A DNA stretch of 16,788 nt from Streptomyces sp. NRRL S-350 (lineage in GTDB: Bacteria > Actinomycetota > Actinomycetes > Streptomycetales > Streptomycetaceae), in the NCBI RefSeq assembly GCF_000719705.1, contig NZ_JOHO01000095.1:1-16788 (forward strand). Direction: 5' to 3'. The notes below the pieces were generated by a model. That model ran no database searches. It was not told the origin of the DNA and saw nothing but the letters and a program-made list of their open reading frames with translations. Within the stretch, counting starts at the first letter, position 1; each line of letters starts with the position of its first letter. The position numbers and the translations under genes are program-made. This document shows positions 1 through 6,600 of the stretch, one piece after another.

Positions 1-575
1 TCGGCAAGGGCACCGTCTACCTGCACTGGAAGACCCGCGAAGCCCTCTTCTGGGCCGTCCTGCAGCGCGAGGCCCTGCGCCTGTTCGACCACCTGGTCGC
101 CGAACTCGGCAAGGAACCCACCCTCGCCCTGCCGCACCGCCTGATGCGGGTGATCTTCCTCGAAGGCGTGCGACGCCCCCTGGTCCGCGCCCTGCTCCTC
201 GCCGACGCCGCCGTCCTCGGCAACCTCGCCCGCGACGAGAGCGTGCGCACCGCCCAGCAGAGCCTCGCCGAGAACCCCGACTACCTCCAGATGCTGGCCG
301 ACGAGGGCATCCTGCGCCCCGAACTGTCGCCGGCCCAGGCCGTCCACGTCCTGGCCAACGTCAGCCGCGGCTTCTACACCGCACACGAGCTCGGCGAGGA
401 CGACGGGCTCCCGCTGGAGGCCCGCGCCGACCTCCTGGCGTACGTGCTGCAGCGCTCCCTGGAGAACGACACCCCGCCCGACCCGGCCGCCCTCGCCGGG
501 CTCAACGCCCGGGTCACCGACATGTTCCGGGTGATGGCCGACGGCCACCGCGAACAGCTCCAACGCGCCTACTGA
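1..575 (+). CDS. TetR-family transcriptional regulator, C-terminal part (5' end outside window)
   Basis: The reading frame is open from base 3 and stops with TGA at 573-575, giving 190 visible residues. The visible protein begins inside the TetR DNA-binding domain: GKGTVYLHWKTREALF is the end of the recognition helix and the start of helix 4, matching the family pattern GxGTxYxHFxxKExL. The next roughly 170 residues are the helical ligand-binding and dimerisation part, which does not reveal a ligand. Roughly 20-40 N-terminal residues must lie left of the window, so an ATG at 144 inside the gene is not the start. TetR proteins are usually ligand-released repressors. The gene ends only 3 bp from the stop of the convergent LAL regulator, with no obvious terminator between them. 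Whether it belongs to the cluster or marks its border cannot be decided here. Confidence 0.9.
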   Translation, partial: GKGTVYLHWKTREALFWAVLQREALRLFDHLVAELGKEPTLALPHRLMRVIFLEGVRRPLVRALLLADAAVLGNLARDESVRTAQQSLAENPDYLQMLADEGILRPELSPAQAVHVLANVSRGFYTAHELGEDDGLPLEARADLLAYVLQRSLENDTPPDPAALAGLNARVTDMFRVMADGHREQLQRAY

Positions 576-578
576 GCG

Positions 579-3458
579 TCAGCCGACCTCGGCCGCCCGC
601 CGGTTGTTCATGCCGACCTTGCGCCGGTAGGCGACCACCAGCATGCGCGCGGACTGCGCGACGGCCGTCTCCGGCAGCGGCACCTGGAGGTCCGCCGGGA
701 GGTCGGCGCGGCGGCCGACCTTCAGCTTGCGGTACACCCGGGTCAGGTGCTGCTCCACGGTGCTGACGGTGATGAACAGCCTCCGCGCGATCTCCCGGTT
801 GGTGCAGCCCAGCGAGGCCAGCGCGGCCACCCGCAGCTCGGCGTCGCTCAGCGCGGCGACGTCGGGCTGCCCGGGCGAGCGCTGGGCCGGCACCCAGGCC
901 TGCGGCTCGACGGACGTGCCGTCATCGACCGGCTCGGGCCGACTCGACGGGGCCAGGCGCAGAGTCTGCTCCGACCGCCCCCGGGACCGCTCCGGCCGCT
1001 CGACCGCGGCCTGCGACTCCTCCAACTCGGCTATCGCCAGGCCAAGTTCGAAGCGATCCCCGGCCTGCTCCAGATTGACGACGGCCTCCCGCAGCAGGGT
1101 CGGGCGGCGGCTCGCCTCACCGGCCCACGCGAGCGTGCGCAGGGTGATGCCGCGGCTGCGGGAGTGCCCCGGGCTGGCCTTCTCCAACTGCTCCTCGGCC
1201 AGCATGACGGCCTGTTCCCGCTCCCCCAGGCGCAGCAGCGCGCTCGCGGCGGCGGAGCGCCAGGGGACGAGGGCAGGCCGGTCGATGCCCCACCGGTCCA
1301 TCAGGTCGCCACACGTGACGAAGTCGGACAGCGCGGCGCCGAGGCGCTCGGTGGCCAGGTGGTGGATTCCGCGTGCGTGCAGGTAGTGCAGGCCGTAGCG
1401 GGTGGTCAGCATGCCCTTCGGCACCGGGTTGTTGACCAGGGCCGCCGCGCCGTCGTGGTCGCCCAGCGCGCTCTTCGCCAGGATCAGTGCGGCCAGCGGC
1501 ATGCCGACGGCCATCCCCCAGCTGCGCGGGGTGAGCCGGGCGAGCGCGGTCTCGCCGTGCCGCTCGGCGGCCGCCATGTCGCCCTGCCGGACGGCGGCCA
1601 GGGCCCGGATGGAGGAGAGCCGGGCCATCCAGGCCGGGACGTTGCGGCTGACGGCCTCGTCGAGCAGCGGGTCGCACCAACTGGCGGCCCGGCCCGGCTG
1701 GTCGGCGTAGACGAGTGTGAGCAGGGCGTGCTCGATCGGTTCGAGCATGGTGTCGTCCAGCTCCGAGGCCCGCAGGATCTGCTCCGCGGAACTGAGCGTG
1801 CTGTCGTCCGCGTCCCCGGTCAGCACGGTGGACAGCAGCCCGGCCGCCCGGGACTCGAAGCCGATCAGCAGCGTACGGGCCTTGCCGGTGGCCGGCACGG
1901 CCGGCAGGTGCTCCAGGAGTTCGGGGTAGCAGGTGCGCAACCACTTGGCCAGCGCGCCGAGTTCGGCGGCGAGCTCGCGGCTGTGGTCACCTGGCCGGCC
2001 GAGCAGCGAGAGCGCCTCCACCGCGTCGGCGACGCGGCCGTGCCAGAGCATCGTCTTGGCCACGCCGATCGCCTCGAAGGGCAGCAGCCGGCCGTCCCGC
2101 AGGGCGGCGGCCAGCGAGTCCAGGCGGCTGGCGGAGAGCGCCGGGTTGACCCGCCACTCGGCGCGGACCAGGTCGATCGTGACGGCCAGTCGCTCGTCCT
2201 CGTCGACGGCCACGCGGGTGGCCAGCTTGAGCAGCCGGATGGCCAGTTCGGCCTCGTCGTCGTGCAGGGCGAGGTCGGCGGCCGCGCGCAGGATCTGCGA
2301 CGCCCACGGCTCGTCCGGCTCGTCGGCGGCGAGCAGGTGGTGGGCCACCTCGGTGGCGGCGGCGCCGGTGCTGTGCAGCAGCCGGGCCGCCGAGCGGTGC
2401 AACCGCACCTTGTGGTCGGGGCTCAGGTCGTCCAGTACCGCGGCCCGCGCCGCGGGGTGGCGGAAGGAGCCGTCCGCGATCACCCCGGCGACCGCGAGTT
2501 CCTCGACGGCCTGGCCCACCTCGTGGGGGGCGAGGCCGACCAGCCGGTCGACCAGCTCGGGCGCTCCGGAGGCGTCCAGCACGGCGAGGGCGCGGGCGAC
2601 CATCAGCATCGGCTCGTTGCCGCGGTGGAGGCAGGCCAGCACCGCCTGGCCGTAGGATTCGCCCGTCTCCAGCGCGTCGTCCGGCGGTTCGGCGCAGGCC
2701 AGGGCGGCGGCGGTCCGGTGGTCGTCCAGCAACGCCCGGACGAGAAGCGGGTTTCCGCCCGAGACGGCGTGGCAGCGGGCGCCGTGCGCCACGGACCAGT
2801 CACGGCCCAGTTCGGCGGCGGCCATCTGCTCCACACCGGCCGGCGACAGCGGGCCCACCCGGATCCGGCGGAAGCCGGGTTGGCGGAGCAACTCGACCCG
2901 GAAGAGCGGGTTGTAGCGCCGGTGGTGGTCCGACTCGTTCAGGACGAACAGCACCCGGGCGTAGCGCAGCCGGTGCATCAGGTGCAGCAGGCAGTCCAGT
3001 GATCCGGCGTCGGCGAACTGGACGTCGTCGACGCAGACCACCACCGGCCGGTCGGCCGCCGCGGCCGCCAGCGCGGAGCACAGCGCGTCCAGGGCGGGCG
3101 TGGGCAGCACGCCGTCCCCGGCGAGCCGGGCCTCGGGCGGCAGGGCGAGCACCTCCGCGGCGGCCTCGGCGAGCGCCCGCACCAGCCCCGGGGAGGTCTC
3201 CGAGGCGGCCGACGGGGAGAGCAGCTGGGAGATCACCGCCATCGGCACGACCTGCTCGGCACAGGTGGCGAGGGCGGTGAACACCACCGCGTCCTGGCGC
3301 ATCGCGCTCTCCGCCAGGGCGTGCAGCAGCTCGGTCTTCCCGCTGCCGACCGGTCCGCCGACCAGGGCCACCTGGCATCTGCCGAGCGCGGTGGCCCGGA
3401 GTAACTCCTCCAAGGATTCGAGTTCTCCGTGTCGTTCGACAAGCCCGATCGTCATCAT
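579..3458 (-). CDS. LuxR-family transcriptional regulator, LAL type (large ATP-binding)
   Basis: A 959-residue protein of normal LAL length, likely a pathway-specific activator of the PKS-NRPS genes. It starts with an AAA/STAND-type ATPase domain: Walker A GPVGSGKT at residues 35-42 and a Walker B-like strand VVVCVDD at 139-145. A long helical, TPR-like middle of about 600 residues follows, then a C-terminal LuxR helix-turn-helix at about 870-925 (LSDAELRVAALASLGCTNRE, then TVEQHLTRVYRKLKVG). The frame is open further upstream to 3566. However, that extension is Arg/Cys/Gly-rich and unlike LAL proteins, while an AGGGGGA ribosome site (3459-3465) sits just before tandem ATG codons at 3458 and 3455, so the start is placed here. 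The second ATG has the better spacing and may be the one used. Codon 19 is a TTA, which suggests bldA control. The gene is convergent with the TetR gene. Confidence 0.93.
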   Translation of the reverse strand: MMTIGLVERHGELESLEELLRATALGRCQVALVGGPVGSGKTELLHALAESAMRQDAVVFTALATCAEQVVPMAVISQLLSPSAASETSPGLVRALAEAAAEVLALPPEARLAGDGVLPTPALDALCSALAAAAADRPVVVCVDDVQFADAGSLDCLLHLMHRLRYARVLFVLNESDHHRRYNPLFRVELLRQPGFRRIRVGPLSPAGVEQMAAAELGRDWSVAHGARCHAVSGGNPLLVRALLDDHRTAAALACAEPPDDALETGESYGQAVLACLHRGNEPMLMVARALAVLDASGAPELVDRLVGLAPHEVGQAVEELAVAGVIADGSFRHPAARAAVLDDLSPDHKVRLHRSAARLLHSTGAAATEVAHHLLAADEPDEPWASQILRAAADLALHDDEAELAIRLLKLATRVAVDEDERLAVTIDLVRAEWRVNPALSASRLDSLAAALRDGRLLPFEAIGVAKTMLWHGRVADAVEALSLLGRPGDHSRELAAELGALAKWLRTCYPELLEHLPAVPATGKARTLLIGFESRAAGLLSTVLTGDADDSTLSSAEQILRASELDDTMLEPIEHALLTLVYADQPGRAASWCDPLLDEAVSRNVPAWMARLSSIRALAAVRQGDMAAAERHGETALARLTPRSWGMAVGMPLAALILAKSALGDHDGAAALVNNPVPKGMLTTRYGLHYLHARGIHHLATERLGAALSDFVTCGDLMDRWGIDRPALVPWRSAAASALLRLGEREQAVMLAEEQLEKASPGHSRSRGITLRTLAWAGEASRRPTLLREAVVNLEQAGDRFELGLAIAELEESQAAVERPERSRGRSEQTLRLAPSSRPEPVDDGTSVEPQAWVPAQRSPGQPDVAALSDAELRVAALASLGCTNREIARRLFITVSTVEQHLTRVYRKLKVGRRADLPADLQVPLPETAVAQSARMLVVAYRRKVGMNNRRAAEVG
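3402..3404 (-). promoter_or_regulatory. TTA (bldA-dependent) codon in LAL regulator
   Basis: Leu19 of the LAL regulator is encoded by TTA, read in frame as GAG-GAG-TTA-CTC. In Streptomyces TTA is the rarest codon and is read only by the bldA tRNA, which matures late in growth. A TTA codon near the start of a pathway regulator is a recurrent way to make antibiotic production growth-phase dependent. I saw no in-frame TTA in the biosynthetic genes of this window. Confidence 0.85.
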
Positions 3459-3604
3459 TCCCCCTGTGCCGCAGATCGATCGACGCCGCCTCGTCGTACC
3501 GGACTTCCGCCCGCAGCTCCGCGCTCCGGGCCGTACCGGGCCCGCCCCGCAACGGTTGCCGTTCACACCCGGCAGCAGTGAACACCCGATCCGGTCGTCC
3601 CGTC

Positions 3605-3643
3605 GTTGGAACTCCGAAGTGTGCTCACGGTGTTGGCACTCCG
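3605..3643. repeat. Direct repeat GTTGG(A/C)ACTCCG upstream of LAL regulator
   Basis: Two copies of a 12-base word at 3605-3616 and 3632-3643 differ at one base and are 27 bp apart start to start. Each is followed by GCTCAC (3623-3628 and 3643-3648), at different distances. They lie between the candidate promoter and the start of the LAL gene, so they could be an operator or part of a structured leader. The function is unknown. Confidence 0.45.
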
Positions 3644-3725
3644 CTCACCTGCCGTCTTCCGGGCGGCTGACCCGGTGGCCATCGCAGTGCATCACGCCTC
3701 CCCGGCGAGTGGATACGACGGCATG

Positions 3726-3755
3726 AATGTATGACTGGTGTTGAAGAAAGGTCAA
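3726..3755 (-). promoter_or_regulatory. Candidate sigma-70-type promoter for LAL regulator
   Basis: On the minus strand a -35 box TTGACC (3755-3750) is followed after 18 bp by a -10 box TACATT (3731-3726). A second TTGACA lies 7 bp upstream (3762-3757) and overlaps the same region. This is the most A+T-rich patch of the 551-bp gap between the LAL gene and the next gene. Transcription starting near 3719 would leave a leader of about 260 nt before the ATG at 3458. It is inferred from sequence match only. Confidence 0.45.
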
Positions 3756-3874
3756 CTGTCAAGACTTTCCCAAGAACGCCGTGTCGGCTTGCATCCGCCC
3801 ACCCTCCCGGCGGACCGCTCGCCCCCTCCAGCCGCCCCCCGGCGGACACCCCCGCCGGCACCCTCGCAGCCGAC

Positions 3875-3905
3875 TTGGGCCGACTTTAGAGCCCCTCCCC
3901 ATACT
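3875..3905 (+). promoter_or_regulatory. Weak candidate promoter for the 4010 gene
   Basis: TTGGGC (3875-3880) and CATACT (3900-3905) are separated by 19 bp, about 100 bp before the ATG at 4010. The match is poor and the spacing long. Nothing better is visible in 3770-4009, which otherwise is C-rich sequence without a recognisable gene. Confidence 0.22.
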
Positions 3906-4009
3906 CATGCCGTACCGCAGGCATCTCCGCAAGTACAGCAATCCGGACGTGCCCGGACTCCCGGAGGGCGCACCGCTGCGCCCCGCCCCGCGAGCGTGAA
4001 TGAGGTGCG

Positions 4010-5023
4010 ATGCCCCAGACCGACGCGAGCGTCGCGGTCGCCGAGCGGCCGCTGACCCGCAGTGACGTACACGACGCCCAGCGACGACTGGCCGGCCGGG
4101 TGGTGCGGACCCCGGTCGTCCGCAGCGACGACCTCGACCGCCGGGCCGGCGCCAGGCTCTGGCTCAAGGCCGAAAACCTCCAACGCGGCGGCTCGTTCAA
4201 ACTCCGCGGCGCCCTCCTGGCCGTCGGGCGCCTGGCCGCCGCGGGCAGCCGGGGCGTCGTCGCGCAGAGCACCGGCAACCACGCGATCGCCGTCGCCCTC
4301 GCGGCGCGCGAGTGCGGACTCCCCGCCACCCTCGTCCTGCCGTGCGACGCCGCACCGACCAAGGTGCGGCGGATCCAGGAGACCGGCGCCCGGGTGATCC
4401 AGGCCGGCACCCTGCTGGCCGACCGGATCGCCGTGGTGGAGGAGCACCGGGCGGTGCACGGCCACGACGTCGTCGACCCCTACCAGGACCCCGATGTGGT
4501 GATCGGCCAGGGCACCGCCACCGCCGAACTCCTGGACCAGGTCCGCGCCGCCGGCAGCCGGCTGGACGCCGTGGTCCTACCGGTCGGCGGCGGCAGCGCG
4601 GTGGCCGGCGCCTGCCTCGCCACCGCGGGCGAGCACATCGCCGTCATCGCGGCCGAACCGTCGTCGGTGCCCGCGCTCACCGAGGCGCTGCGCCGCGGCG
4701 GGCCGGTCAACGTCCCGGTGCGCCCGACCATCGCCGACGGCCTGCGCCCCGACCGGATCGGCCGACTCCCCTTCGACACCTGCCACGCGTCACTGGCCGA
4801 GGTGCTCACCGTGGACGAGGCGGAGATCGCCGAGTCGATGGCCGTGGCCCTCACCCACGCCCGGCTGCTGGTGGAACCGGCCGCCGCGACCGCACTGGCC
4901 GCCGCGCTGCGGCTCGTGGTCGATCCCCGCTGGCGCGGGCTCGACATCGGCGTGCTGCTCTCCGGCGGCAATGTCGAGGCGACCCTGGTGGCCTCGCTGC
5001 TGGCCGAGTTCGCCGGCCGGTGA
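4010..5023 (+). CDS. PLP-dependent threonine/serine ammonia-lyase or racemase-like enzyme (fold type II)
   Basis: A 337-residue fold-type II PLP enzyme of the threonine dehydratase/serine racemase/3-hydroxyaspartate ammonia-lyase group. The PLP lysine is K64 in GGSFKLRGA. The substrate-binding loop STGNHA covers residues 87-92. The phosphate-binding glycine loop GGGSAVAG is at 193-200, with Ser and Ala where GGGGL is usual. SGGN is at 318-321, near the PLP ring. There is no C-terminal ACT regulatory domain, so it resembles catabolic or specialised enzymes rather than allosteric biosynthetic IlvA. The start ATG follows GAGGTG at 4002-4007. The DUF5988-like gene begins 41 bp downstream, probably in the same transcript. 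The substrate cannot be read from sequence. Options are deaminating Thr to 2-oxobutyrate (a possible propionyl-CoA source), deaminating Ser, or racemisation. Its role in the pathway is inference. Confidence 0.85.
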   Translation: MPQTDASVAVAERPLTRSDVHDAQRRLAGRVVRTPVVRSDDLDRRAGARLWLKAENLQRGGSFKLRGALLAVGRLAAAGSRGVVAQSTGNHAIAVALAARECGLPATLVLPCDAAPTKVRRIQETGARVIQAGTLLADRIAVVEEHRAVHGHDVVDPYQDPDVVIGQGTATAELLDQVRAAGSRLDAVVLPVGGGSAVAGACLATAGEHIAVIAAEPSSVPALTEALRRGGPVNVPVRPTIADGLRPDRIGRLPFDTCHASLAEVLTVDEAEIAESMAVALTHARLLVEPAAATALAAALRLVVDPRWRGLDIGVLLSGGNVEATLVASLLAEFAGR

Positions 5024-5052
5024 CGACTCCGCCGGACATCCATCCCCCTGAC

Positions 5053-5058
5053 AGGAGG
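5053..5058 (+). promoter_or_regulatory. Strong ribosome binding site fixing the start of the small gene
   Basis: A full AGGAGG lies 6 nt before the ATG at 5065. It is the best ribosome site in the window. It decides that the small gene starts here rather than anywhere upstream in the same open frame, where the frame is only a shadow of the PLP-enzyme gene. Confidence 0.8.
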
Positions 5059-5064
5059 CTCCTC

Positions 5065-5274
5065 ATGGGCAAGATCAAGGCGCTGCTGGTCGGCGGCCCG
5101 CACGCCGTCCGCGACGAGGACCGGATCCAGCACACCGATTCGCTCACCGACTCCATCAAATACAGCTGCTACGGCGGTTACGAGCATTTCCGGCACGCCG
5201 GTGAATTCGTTTCCGTGGACGGCGACCGGACCGCCGTATTCGAATGGACCGCACGTACCGCGATCGCCGAGTGA
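5065..5274 (+). CDS. Small DUF5988-like protein (69 aa)
   Basis: A 69-residue protein running from MGKIKALLVGGPHAV to WTARTAIAE. An N-terminal ALLVGGP strand, a central YGGYEHF motif (residues 36-42) and a C-terminal VFEWTARTAIAE (58-69) resemble the short actinobacterial family that I recall as DUF5988, whose members often sit in natural-product clusters. It has no signal peptide, membrane segment or catalytic motif. C35 is the only cysteine. It is probably cotranscribed with the PLP enzyme (41 bp gap, strong AGGAGG). No function is known to me; a small accessory or binding protein is a guess. The family name is from memory and needs a profile search. That it is a real gene is well supported by the ribosome site and the family-like ending. 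Confidence 0.75.
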   Translation: MGKIKALLVGGPHAVRDEDRIQHTDSLTDSIKYSCYGGYEHFRHAGEFVSVDGDRTAVFEWTARTAIAE

Positions 5275-5345
5275 CGGGAATTCCCTGACCTTTCCGGGAC
5301 CGCCGGACGAGCCGAACACCACGGCCCGCCGGCGGTTTTCCGTGC

Positions 5346-5391
5346 CCTTTTCCGACACCCCTCCGCCCTTTCCCGCCGGACCCGGAAAAGG
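5346..5391. repeat. Inverted repeat CCTTTTCCG / CGGAAAAGG
   Basis: CCTTTTCCG at 5346-5354 is the exact reverse complement of CGGAAAAGG at 5383-5391, with 28 bases between them. It lies in the 261-bp gap between two convergent genes. It could be part of a transcription end region or chance; no gene is visible in this gap. Confidence 0.3.
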
Positions 5392-5472
5392 TCTCCGGCC
5401 GCGCAGGCGGTTCCCGTCGGACACGGCGCAGGACCTTCCGCCGGCCCCGGGAAGGCTTCCGCCGGACACGCG

Positions 5473-5508
5473 AACGGGCCCCGGCCGGAGTTCCGACCGG
5501 GGCCCGTT
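5473..5508. terminator. Bidirectional intrinsic-type terminator hairpin
   Basis: Bases 5473-5489 pair with 5492-5508, starting AACGGGCCCCGG and ending CCGGGGCCCGTT, with one internal mismatch (5485/5496) and a 2-base loop. The hairpin sits between the convergent DUF5988-like gene and the cyclase gene, 27 bp past the cyclase stop, so it can serve both. There is no U-tract, as is common in Streptomyces. Confidence 0.75.
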
Positions 5509-5535
5509 CCGCCGGGCTCGCCCTGAGGCGGCCCG

Positions 5536-6363
5536 TCAACCCCGCAGCAGGTCCGCCACCGCGACGGCGAGGTCCCGGTGCGCCAGCATCGAGCCGTGCT
5601 CGACGTCGACCTCGACCTCCCGGGCGACGGTGATCCCCTCGCCGACCCCGGAGGAGCGCATCGCCCGCAGCCCGCTGAGCGGGCTCGCCGAGCTGAACGC
5701 CACCGCCCGCCGCCAGCGGTCCACCGGGTCGAGCTCACTGGCCGCCGCCAGGTAGCTCAGGAAGGACTCGAAGACGGTGAAGAGCTCCTCCCGCCGGGTG
5801 GCGTCCAGGCCGACCCGGGTGAAGGCCGGTTCGCCGATCTCCCTGATCAGCCGGATCAGCCCGTCCCGCAGCGCGCCGATCTCCGGGCAGTCCTCCAGGA
5901 CCTTCAGCCCGGCCTCGCGGGCCGCGGCGACGTCCGCCTCGGAGATCACCGAGGACATGAAGCCCACGACCTTGTGGTACTGCCACATCAGGGTCTGGGA
6001 GACGGAGACCTCCGGGTCGAAGACGATCAGCTGCGGCTCGTCCTCCTGCCAGCCGGCGATCCGCTCGGCCAGCGCCGCCGCGTAGACCGCGCCGGCACAG
6101 AAGCCGAGCAGCGCCCGCACCGGCGGCCGCTCCCGCTCCAGGCGCGCGGCCCAGTAGTCGATGTAGCCCTTGCCGCTCCTCGCGTGCTCGGTGCCGTGCT
6201 CCGGCGGGACGGTCTCCCAGACCGTCAGGCCACCGCCCAGGTTCGCCACCAGGTCCGAGAAGCGCGCCTCCGGGCGGCCGGTGGTGTCGAAATCCACCGC
6301 GAGGACGATCCCCTCGGATCCACCGCCGTCCACCAGGGTCTTCCACGAGCTGGACTCCGCCAT
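5536..6363 (-). CDS. Dieckmann cyclase-like alpha/beta hydrolase with Cys-Asp-His triad (TrdC/NcmC/SlgL type), probable tetramate-forming release enzyme
   Basis: A 275-residue single-domain protein of thioesterase fold. The nucleophile elbow is GFCAG with Cys89 in place of Ser. Asp116 (LIVFDPE) and His256 (DVEHGSML) complete a triad. From memory, Dieckmann cyclases of tetramate and pyridone pathways (TrdC in tirandamycin, NcmC in nocamycin, SlgL in streptolydigin, KirHI in kirromycin) share this size, fold and Cys-Asp-His triad at nearly the same positions. They release the PCP-bound beta-ketoacyl-aminoacyl chain by C-C bond formation. The divergent glycine-type C-A-PCP gene fits this role. 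ATG 6363 is preferred over GTG 6366 because it lies 5 nt from GAGGAG. Alternatives are a Cys-type editing thioesterase or an aminoacyl shuttle of the CmaE/SyrC kind; the latter act between carrier proteins and have less fitting neighbours. Confidence 0.8.
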   Translation of the reverse strand: MAESSSWKTLVDGGGSEGIVLAVDFDTTGRPEARFSDLVANLGGGLTVWETVPPEHGTEHARSGKGYIDYWAARLERERPPVRALLGFCAGAVYAAALAERIAGWQEDEPQLIVFDPEVSVSQTLMWQYHKVVGFMSSVISEADVAAAREAGLKVLEDCPEIGALRDGLIRLIREIGEPAFTRVGLDATRREELFTVFESFLSYLAAASELDPVDRWRRAVAFSSASPLSGLRAMRSSGVGEGITVAREVEVDVEHGSMLAHRDLAVAVADLLRG

Positions 6364-6411
6364 CACGACTCCTCAGGTCTCTGCGGCCACACGCCGGTAT
6401 CCTGCCCGAAC

Positions 6412-6440
6412 CATAAAATTCCCGTGAATTCCGCCGGTAG
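6412..6440 (-). promoter_or_regulatory. Candidate promoter of the cyclase gene
   Basis: On the minus strand, CTAGGGG (6447-6441) is followed directly by CTACCG (6440-6435) as a possible -35. After 17 bp comes TTTATG (6417-6412) as a -10; TTTTAT at 16 bp also fits. The same arrangement, box then TACC then about 17 bp then -10, occurs on the other strand for the NRPS gene. It is predicted from pattern only. Confidence 0.5.
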
Positions 6441-6466
6441 CCCCTAGCACCCCTATCCGACCCCTG
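6441..6466 (-). promoter_or_regulatory. Cluster of three (T/C)AGGGG boxes, candidate operator
   Basis: Read on the minus strand, three hexamers occur in the same direction: CAGGGG (6466-6461), TAGGGG (6455-6450) and TAGGGG (6446-6441). Start-to-start spacing is 11 and 9 bp, about one helical turn, so all face one side of the DNA. The last box abuts the presumed cyclase -35. Matching boxes at 6504, 9921, 9943, 10010 and 10021 suggest a common regulator, the LAL or the SARP. Confidence 0.55.
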
Positions 6467-6503
6467 TCCGTGGATTCGCACACGGTCGACCCAGGCATTC
6501 CGG

Positions 6504-6539
6504 CTAGGGGTTACCCGGCGGCACCCGCCCTTGTATCGT
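6504..6539 (+). promoter_or_regulatory. Candidate promoter plus CTAGGGG box for the NRPS gene
   Basis: CTAGGGG (6504-6510) directly precedes TTACCC (6511-6516). Exactly 17 bp later comes TATCGT (6534-6539), a plausible -10. Transcription would begin near 6546, which leaves a leader of about 55 nt and supports the NRPS start at 6601. The box is an inverted copy of the one facing the cyclase gene (6441-6447), so the two divergent promoters mirror each other. Confidence 0.55.
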
Positions 6540-6586
6540 CGCTGGAAATATGGCAACCCGTGCCAACAGGATCACAGCCGTCCGTC

Positions 6587-6596
6587 AAGGGGAGGA
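6587..6596 (+). promoter_or_regulatory. Ribosome binding site deciding the NRPS start
   Basis: AAGGGGAGGA lies just before ATG 6601, with GGAGG ending 5 nt upstream. An in-frame ATG at 6550 has no ribosome site and would add 17 residues unlike a C-domain start, so 6601 is chosen. Confidence 0.8.
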
Positions 6597-6600
6597 TCCC

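Noticed and set aside
747..3002. Plus-strand open frame of about 750 codons across the LAL gene
   Set aside because: Gln/Gly/Arg-rich translation without any domain. The minus strand encodes Walker and LuxR HTH motifs in order.
3459..3566. 36-residue N-terminal extension of the LAL regulator
   Set aside because: The extension is Arg/Cys/Gly-rich and unlike LAL N-termini, and an AGGGGGA site sits directly before the tandem ATG codons at 3458/3455.
3770..4009. Short open frames in the gap before the PLP-enzyme gene
   Set aside because: They overlap each other on both strands, lack ribosome sites and family-like sequence, and look like chance frames in C-rich DNA.
4312..5064. Long upstream extension of the small DUF5988-like gene
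   Set aside because: It is Arg/Pro-rich shadow translation of the PLP-enzyme gene. AGGAGG six bases before ATG 5065 marks the true start.
6550..6600. Earlier in-frame ATG at 6550 for the NRPS
   Set aside because: It has no ribosome site, lies at the predicted transcription start, and adds non-conserved residues. ATG 6601 has AAGGGGAGGA.
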